Positions 58,701 to 64,000 of a stretch of 64,000 nucleotides of DNA are shown one piece after another (positions within the stretch are counted from its first letter, which is position 1; each line of letters opens with the position of its first letter). The translations under genes and the position numbers were made by a program. The stretch is taken from positions 2,480,001 to 2,544,000 of the forward strand of contig NW_026570222.1 in the NCBI RefSeq assembly GCF_019649055.1, read 5' to 3'. The notes below the pieces were generated by a model that searched no databases, was not told the origin of the DNA, and was given only the letters and a program-made list of their open reading frames with translations. The DNA is from Paramacrobiotus metropolitanus. Taxonomy: Eukaryota > Tardigrada > Eutardigrada > Parachela > Macrobiotidae.

Positions 58701-61143
58701 TGCCAAGCCGAAGTAGATATTCGCAGCCGTCAAACCACTTAAATTACTCTCCAATCGATCAACATGAATAGTCCAACTCCATTCACCGCTGACCAACGAC
58801 AAATACTGTGAATTATAAAAGTATAGTAACAAAACTGATATAACGCAGTTTTATAATTGCACAATACGACTACATGTGCTACGCACTCGCACGGGCTGTG
58901 ATAAGTACAGACAGTTACATTACAGACTGCAGCGCCTTTTACGAGTAACAGCAAGATCCAGCACCATCACACTGCCGACTGCCGATAAAACAGTTACAAA
59001 CTCGTAGGACACAGATGATGCAAAATAAAATTGAACTGACTCCGCGTTATATAACGATATAAATTTCATAGAAGAACAATATTTAGAACAGAAGTAAGTA
59101 CAGATTGCAATTATGTGCAATGCGACCGTTTCTGTTGGCCTATTACGAGTAGGAATCAGTAGATAATTTGCCTATGCTAAACCAATTCAGTATACGTACC
59201 AAAAAAACTGGCAACCGCCAGTCACAAAATTAGTTAGTAAACAAATCGCAGTCTACTGCCATTCAAGACAATTTTTAAGGTTTAATAAGCATTATATCTA
59301 TATTTAGCGTTTACAATAAGTACGTACTTGTCTGTTTTAACTGTGCTGCGAGGCCCAAGGTCACCATCATTTAAAGTATTTCCGTTTTCACATTCGATTA
59401 CTTACAACAGCCACGGATGGCCAAGCAGATGATAAATTAGGATCAGGATTCTGTGGGTGCTAATTGACTTACCAAGCTTACAATGATTAATCCTTATTAC
59501 AATTCTCGGATTTCATAATGAAATACTGTGACAGTTCTGAGCTATCGATGTCACTGCGCAAGTTCGTTTTGCTGGCACTTGGCAGTTCCTTCTGACCTCG
59601 AAGGCTGAAGGATTGATTTGTTTCGTATATTTTGCCGTTCATGAGAAGTAATTTGCTTTTACATTTCAGTAACAGGCGTATTACCTCGTACAATCATTGA
59701 CTTCCTCAAGTATAGGGGCAAAAGAGGTAAAACAATGGAGGTAAACCAACCTACAGCGTCCTAGAGAGCTTCAATTTAGAATGCCAACAGAATATCAAAG
59801 TTTAGCTGCTTTCTTGAGTAGGCTAATCATATTAACCAACACCATCATCATTTTGTGTGGTGGCACCTAAATATTAAAACCAAAACAAACACCTGGATGC
59901 GTGGCGTGAGGCTTTTCTTATGTACTCGTAATACCGTGCAGCTGCTGCTGCGCTACCCCGTCATCACCATGACTGACTCATTCACTTCTCATTGTTACTC
60001 ATCCAAAGCATCTCAAAATCATGTCCAAATTTAACGAAACGATGTTCTAATTTACCAACAATAATTAACGCACTGCTTGAAGATCTAACATCTTACATCC
60101 TCTCTAAATTTTTAACGAGAATAACAGAAACACGTATGTTTTAGCTGAACAAACAAGCGTGCCGAAAGACGAAATTACAGAACTCCGTGATGTCCATGTG
60201 GAAAAATTACAAACTCATGATCATAATTGTACAGACAAGGTCTGATGGTTGAGACTCACAGCGCACCTTAAAACCAAAATTTCAAAACAATACCATAAAT
60301 CGATTGTTCGTATATCGCTGGTATAGCACACTTAAGGCAGCTAGGCACCCTCTTACATATTAGTGGTTGCTTTGAACCAAACTGTGAATACGTAACTAAA
60401 AAATTAACAAAGGCCGAAAAACCAAAATCAGATTAACATTTAATAAGAAGCAACTGATAACCACTCCCAATTTAACGTCAGATGTTCGTTTCGCGAATTA
60501 TCCCAGAGAAAGTAGTGCAAATTATGTTATGCCAATACCGCCTATTACTGCATAGTAGCATACCGTTTGAAAAATTGTTTACTACGGCCTTCAGTACTTA
60601 CTTCCCGTTTGTAATAATTTACTATTATTTACTGTTTTAAGTTTTACCCGGTTGAACGAAAATGAAATCAGTTTAAGGAATGCAAGAGTGCTGGTAGCAC
60701 TGCTGCTTAAGTACAGAACTGTAGTATTACTAGTACTCTTATTACTCAGATTTTATCGACTCCACTACGGTACGAGATTTAGTAATTTAACTACAAAGTG
60801 CTACGTACTGTATTTCATTATTTTAACGACAAGCAACATGACGCTTGTTCATCTAAATTAACGATCAGATTTTCCTGTTCTGTATTTCGAAAAAAAACCC
60901 GTACGATACGATAGTCAATACGGCGTTACGCCGTTTCCCTTAACGCTGTAGTCCAACAGAACTGTAGTGTGACATAATACAGGGAACGTATTACTTGCAA
61001 ACATAAACCGCCAGCGAGAAAATGTAACTACACAAATTGAAACGCACCTTCACTGCGGGATCATCATCAGGTAACACGCCAGGACCATTTCCGTTCAAAA
61101 TAAAACTACTTTTAGGGCGCTCGTATCCATCATGAAAATCCAT
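52766..61143 (-). CDS. CAMSAP/Patronin microtubule minus-end protein
   Basis: Nine exons join in phase: 61143-61048, 56641-56549, 56147-55932, 55425-54943, 54880-54356, 54103-53695, 53621-53439, 53267-52985 and 52907-52766. They give 809 residues, about half of vertebrate CAMSAPs. The CH domain spans residues about 33-150 (EMLLWLMHMAHG, IKPDYVLGLTSGELY, SKKGYQLVY, ETDLSFNRPIRM, AHLPVIDAISQL). Residues about 475-550 are the coiled coil MERRKQKILESQIKRRAEQE. The CKK domain closes the protein (NRLIIHNAIRDCCL, GSHFLVLFRDANCQFRGLY, GTGPTKI, YNSGSKKFSIVP, ALWYGKK). CKK binds microtubule minus ends and protects them. The first intron is 4.4 kb, unusually long here, and an extra small exon inside it cannot be excluded. 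Confidence 0.93.
56642..61047 (-). other. 4.4 kb first intron of CAMSAP
   Basis: Bounded by GTGCGT at 61047 and TTGCAG at 56642. It holds protein-like islands that I could not join to any gene, such as a minus-strand ORF at 59693-59487 ending SQYFIMKSENCNKD and a Ser/Thr/Pro-rich plus-strand stretch near 58552-58700. Confidence 0.55.
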
Positions 61144-62837
61144 GGTCCAACACTGTCAGTTATTATTCGATGGTCGCTAACAATCGTTAGGTAACACCGT
61201 AACTCTCACTGTGCACCATTACCTATGTCCATAACAGACGCAACTGACAACCAACGGTTTTACGATACTCAAAGCCATAAATGATAAAACCAAGCAGTTT
61301 ACGCTTTGACAGAGATATCACAAGCCAAAGGAAAGATGCTGTTTGATTTGGAGAAATATCCTCGGCATATCAAGATTGCTGCTGAATGCTGAATCGCTGA
61401 TCAACTAAAAATCAAGACAGCAAAGCCAAAGGCTGCAAAGCTTGAGGTTGGTGCCAAACGTCTCGGAAAACGGCTGGAAAATGGGTTTATCATCCGCAGT
61501 CAATGTTCACGAATTCACTTCCCAACTGTTGCAGGCTTGCAGCGTTCTCGGTTTTTGAGCTTTTGTAAGGTATCGCAAGTGCTGAGCCTGCTGACGTTGT
61601 ACAGTTGGACGTACCAAACAACGGGGAAGAATCGGAAGATTTAAAAAACCCCAACAGCTCCTTGTTTAGGACAACGATAGCAGCCCAAATCCTCTTATGG
61701 GACAGTCTGGAACAGCGAGAAAAATCAAAGGAATTAACGAAGATCCGAAGGGAAATTAAGAAATGATAATTATCGTTCGCTGCTGGTGCCGTTGCTCTTA
61801 AAATGATCGAGGTACATCAGTGATAACCTTGAGTGGGCATGCAGCTTTTACTTTTACAACTTGAACTGATGGCTTTAATATTTCGCAAGTTCGTAGGCGG
61901 TGCATGCTTACTAGCAATGCCTTCTCTGGGCGGTTAGAGGGGATACCATGATTACCAATTTACCATCATCCCGGATACCAAAATATTCCTTTCAATTAAA
62001 AATTCTAAAAATTCTAATAAGTGAACTACAAAGTACGTATAAACTTGGGCAAGCCGCAAGCGTATTGATCTGTGCAGTGTGCACTGGCTGCTGTCGAATA
62101 AAAAGAAAAATTTAAATAATTAACCAATTTAACCTCAGATCTATCATCTACATAAAGGATTTGTTTTTACTTTAGATTTTAGAATACTGCACTGTTTTTC
62201 CTTGTATCAGTTGTATGGTTTGAGATTTATGTGTTCAAAGTGCTACCTCAAAAGTTCATTCAGTATCCATAATATTTGAAAAAGAGGCTAAAAATAATAA
62301 TATACAATACTAAGAGTACGATACTATGTATTTATTACTAATTAACATTAACATCACAATATTAACAGTACTAAGTACTAATTAAGTAGTAAGTACTCAT
62401 CGTATCATTATTAGGTAAGTACGCTGTTAAATTTCACATACTCGTATACCGGATATTTTTAATATTATTGGCTAATGACTTCAGTATCATAAAATTAGAA
62501 CGTCAGAACGATAATAAAACTTGGCTTTCTTCAGCTTTACTTCTTCTTATTTATTTACAAAGCAACCAAGCACATGGAATCGGATAGTAATTATTGCTAC
62601 TATATGTAAAAAAGTACTTTAAGACTGTCGATAAAAGAAACGAGTAAGCATCTTACTGTAAGCTGTAAGCACTAATACAGCAAATTTGTTCGTCTGGAGG
62701 CGGAATACGTACTAAACAGTTAACGGATACGATTTTAACAGTGAGGACAACGTAAATCCTTCCCATTTACGGTTATCATACATTAACAAAAGGGAACAAA
62801 AGCAATGATAAAGCCAACAGACGGGTACTGCCAAAAC
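61144..62837. other. Region between CAMSAP and BUD31, with a possible decayed gene
   Basis: The stretch 61340-61770 on the plus strand reads protein-like in two frames. The first, MLFDLEKYPRHIKIAAEC, is broken by TGA and continues with KPKAAKLEVGAKRLGKRLE. The second, to about 61766, contains FRTTIAAQILLWDSLEQREK. No family is recognised. The rest is A+T-rich without genes. Confidence 0.3.
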
Positions 62838-63272
62838 TCAGCCCGAACATCCTTTGCATCCGCAGTGCACGCACTGTATCACGCGTTCCTCCTGCATTTT
62901 GGTTTTGGGGACGCGGCAAATGCAGTTAGTCCCAAAGTTGGTATCACGTGTCTGGACGCAGCGAAGGCAACAGAGATTTTCGTATCCAGGTTTCTTCCAC
63001 TTGGCAACCAAATTCTTGTCCGCAATACCTTCCTTCAAGCAGAAATCGTACAGCTCCTTGCTGATGGCTTTCCGTTTATAGTAGAGATCATAAATGTAGC
63101 GAGACTTTTGGTGGTGCAGTTTGAATATGGGCCACAGAGCCTCTACTTTGCGTTTTCCTTCGTGAGGCTCCGCTTCTGCTTCTCGCATCTTCTTATCCAG
63201 TTCTTCCAAGGTAGTTTCGATGAGCTCCCATCCTTCAGGTGGAGGATTTTTGTTACGACGAATCTTCGGCAT
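62838..63272 (-). CDS. BUD31: BUD31 (G10) spliceosome protein
   Basis: Intronless ORF of 144 residues, exactly the family length. It starts [19 protein letters not shown] and continues with [20 protein letters not shown]. The Cys-rich zinc-binding end reads [20 protein letters not shown] and [12 protein letters not shown]31 is a core factor of activated spliceosomes and is highly conserved. The start is fixed by the invariant N-terminus. The lack of introns in an otherwise intron-rich neighbourhood is mildly unusual but not evidence of a retrocopy by itself. No poly(A) tract follows the stop. Confidence 0.97.
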   Translation of the reverse strand: MPKIRRNKNPPPEGWELIETTLEELDKKMREAEAEPHEGKRKVEALWPIFKLHHQKSRYIYDLYYKRKAISKELYDFCLKEGIADKNLVAKWKKPGYENLCCLRCVQTRDTNFGTNCICRVPKTKMQEERVIQCVHCGCKGCSG

Positions 63273-63855
63273 CGTGCCAACTGTCCTGACTCCTGATCAA
63301 AGCTAGATTTTTTAACTACTGTACTTCACTATTCGTACTGTGAACTCAATGGCAAGTGATAATAACTAATTATTATAAGTAATAACAACAATAATATCAA
63401 AAGCACGGTTGAAAATCTCCACAGACTCGACAGCCGCCACAGTAAAATCAAAATTTAGATTTTGACTGTCACTCGTACGGACTACGTACTTCTAACGCAC
63501 GCAGTGTATCATCTGAGTGATCTGCACGCACGAAAATCATGAGCAGATATGCTCCCAATGGTAGTCTTTGGCAATTCAGATTGGCTGCATTGAGTTAGCC
63601 AACCACTATTGCGCACTGGAGTAAGTACTCCAGTGCGCAATAGTAGTGACGTTGCGCAAACACGCTTCTCGTGGCGGTTGCTACTTCTCGTCGCTTTTAG
63701 CACTAGATGCGACGGGAAGCAAACACCGGTCACATTTGAGCTTGCGCAAAGCAAATGCTGTAGCTGGTAGGCTTTGAATTTTCTGCTGTATCAGTACACT
63801 ACATTTGCGAAGCTATTGAATATTGCAAAAATATTCATCTTAGAATATTGCAAAA
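63273..63855. other. Intergenic region with hairpin, before the edge ORF
   Basis: Holds the perfect inverted repeat at 63606-63643 and two copies of GAATATTGCAAAAAT near 63817 and 63842. No gene is seen. Confidence 0.4.
63606..63643. repeat. Perfect 18-bp inverted repeat (hairpin)
   Basis: Arm CTATTGCGCACTGGAGTA, a two-base centre AG, then the exact reverse complement. A perfect palindrome this long is unlikely by chance. It may be a fold-back end or a cruciform-forming site. Confidence 0.9.
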
Positions 63856-64000
63856 ATGAATAGACATTTAGAAGATTTATACCTATGTGATGCGATCGAC
63901 GATGAAGAATTTCTCTTTCTTTCTGAACCGAATCGGCCGGTGTGGAATATCGAGCGAAAAACTAATTTTCGCCTTAATTCTTTCACTGATGATGAATGTA
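63856..64000 (+). CDS. Start of an ORF cut by the window edge, possible Harbinger-like transposase
   Basis: Open from the ATG at 63856 to the last base, 48 codons. It begins MNRHLEDLYLCDAIDDEEF and continues with NFRLNSFTDDEC. The last part resembles the N-terminal region of PIF/Harbinger (HARBI1-type) proteins, where an L-x-DDEC box precedes an FRF motif. That motif would lie beyond the window. It could equally be an ordinary gene. Confidence 0.35.
   Translation, partial: MNRHLEDLYLCDAIDDEEFLFLSEPNRPVWNIERKTNFRLNSFTDDEC

Noticed and set aside
58501-58701. Minus-strand ORF inside CAMSAP intron 1, with GDRLVFVVEEGRRLGSADF
   Set aside because: It resembles no CAMSAP sequence and has no consistent splice borders. 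The opposite strand is equally open.

Overview
The window is animal nuclear DNA. Its protein-coding genes are cut by spliceosomal introns, mostly 44-300 nt with standard GT-AG ends. Non-coding DNA is A+T-rich and gene spacing is tight. Recognisable genes include V-ATPase subunit D, TSNAX, IQCK, adenylate kinase 2, a chitin-deacetylase-like protein, an intron-bearing histone H2B, CAMSAP/Patronin and BUD31. The deacetylase-like gene and the compact introns suggest a small ecdysozoan-type invertebrate, possibly a tardigrade. That guess is inference, and the species cannot be fixed from the sequence alone.

Layout: bases 1-3754 are the 3' part of a tyrosine-recombinase retrotransposon of Ngaro type (gag, RT-RNase H, YR, then split direct repeats). 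From 4.8 to 17.3 kb there is a two-pass membrane protein (-), a secreted six-cysteine/Thr-Pro-rich protein with a broken repeat tail (+), V-ATPase D (+), an unknown two-exon gene (+), a small-exon gene resembling the ciliary protein PIERCE (+), and a four-pass membrane protein (+). From 17.7 to 27.4 kb two paralogous minus-strand coiled-coil genes flank TSNAX (+), followed by IQCK (+). From 28.4 to 37.4 kb, on the minus strand, are AK2, a secreted RlpA/barwin-like protein and an 893-residue type I membrane protein. From 38.7 to 43.2 kb, on the plus strand, are the chitin-deacetylase-like gene and histone H2B. A minus-strand DNA-binding-type gene (44.3-47.3 kb) shares its C-terminal coil with the 17-24 kb pair. 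After a 5 kb gene-poor stretch comes CAMSAP (-, 52.8-61.1 kb, with a 4.4 kb first intron) and then intronless BUD31 (-). The right edge carries a perfect 38-bp hairpin and the start of an ORF that may be a transposase.

The genes are mostly independent housekeeping, ciliary, secretory and membrane genes. They do not form an obvious pathway. PIERCE and IQCK both point to motile cilia or flagella. The most novel items are the paralogous coiled-coil family, the apparently metal-ligand-less deacetylase-like protein and the secreted RlpA-like domain protein. Exon models were built by hand from splice signals, reading phase and remembered family sequences. Reading phase closes in every multi-exon model given as complete. 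Breaks in frame in the retroelement, in the Thr/Pro-rich gene and near the TSNAX start may be real decay or leftover assembly indels.
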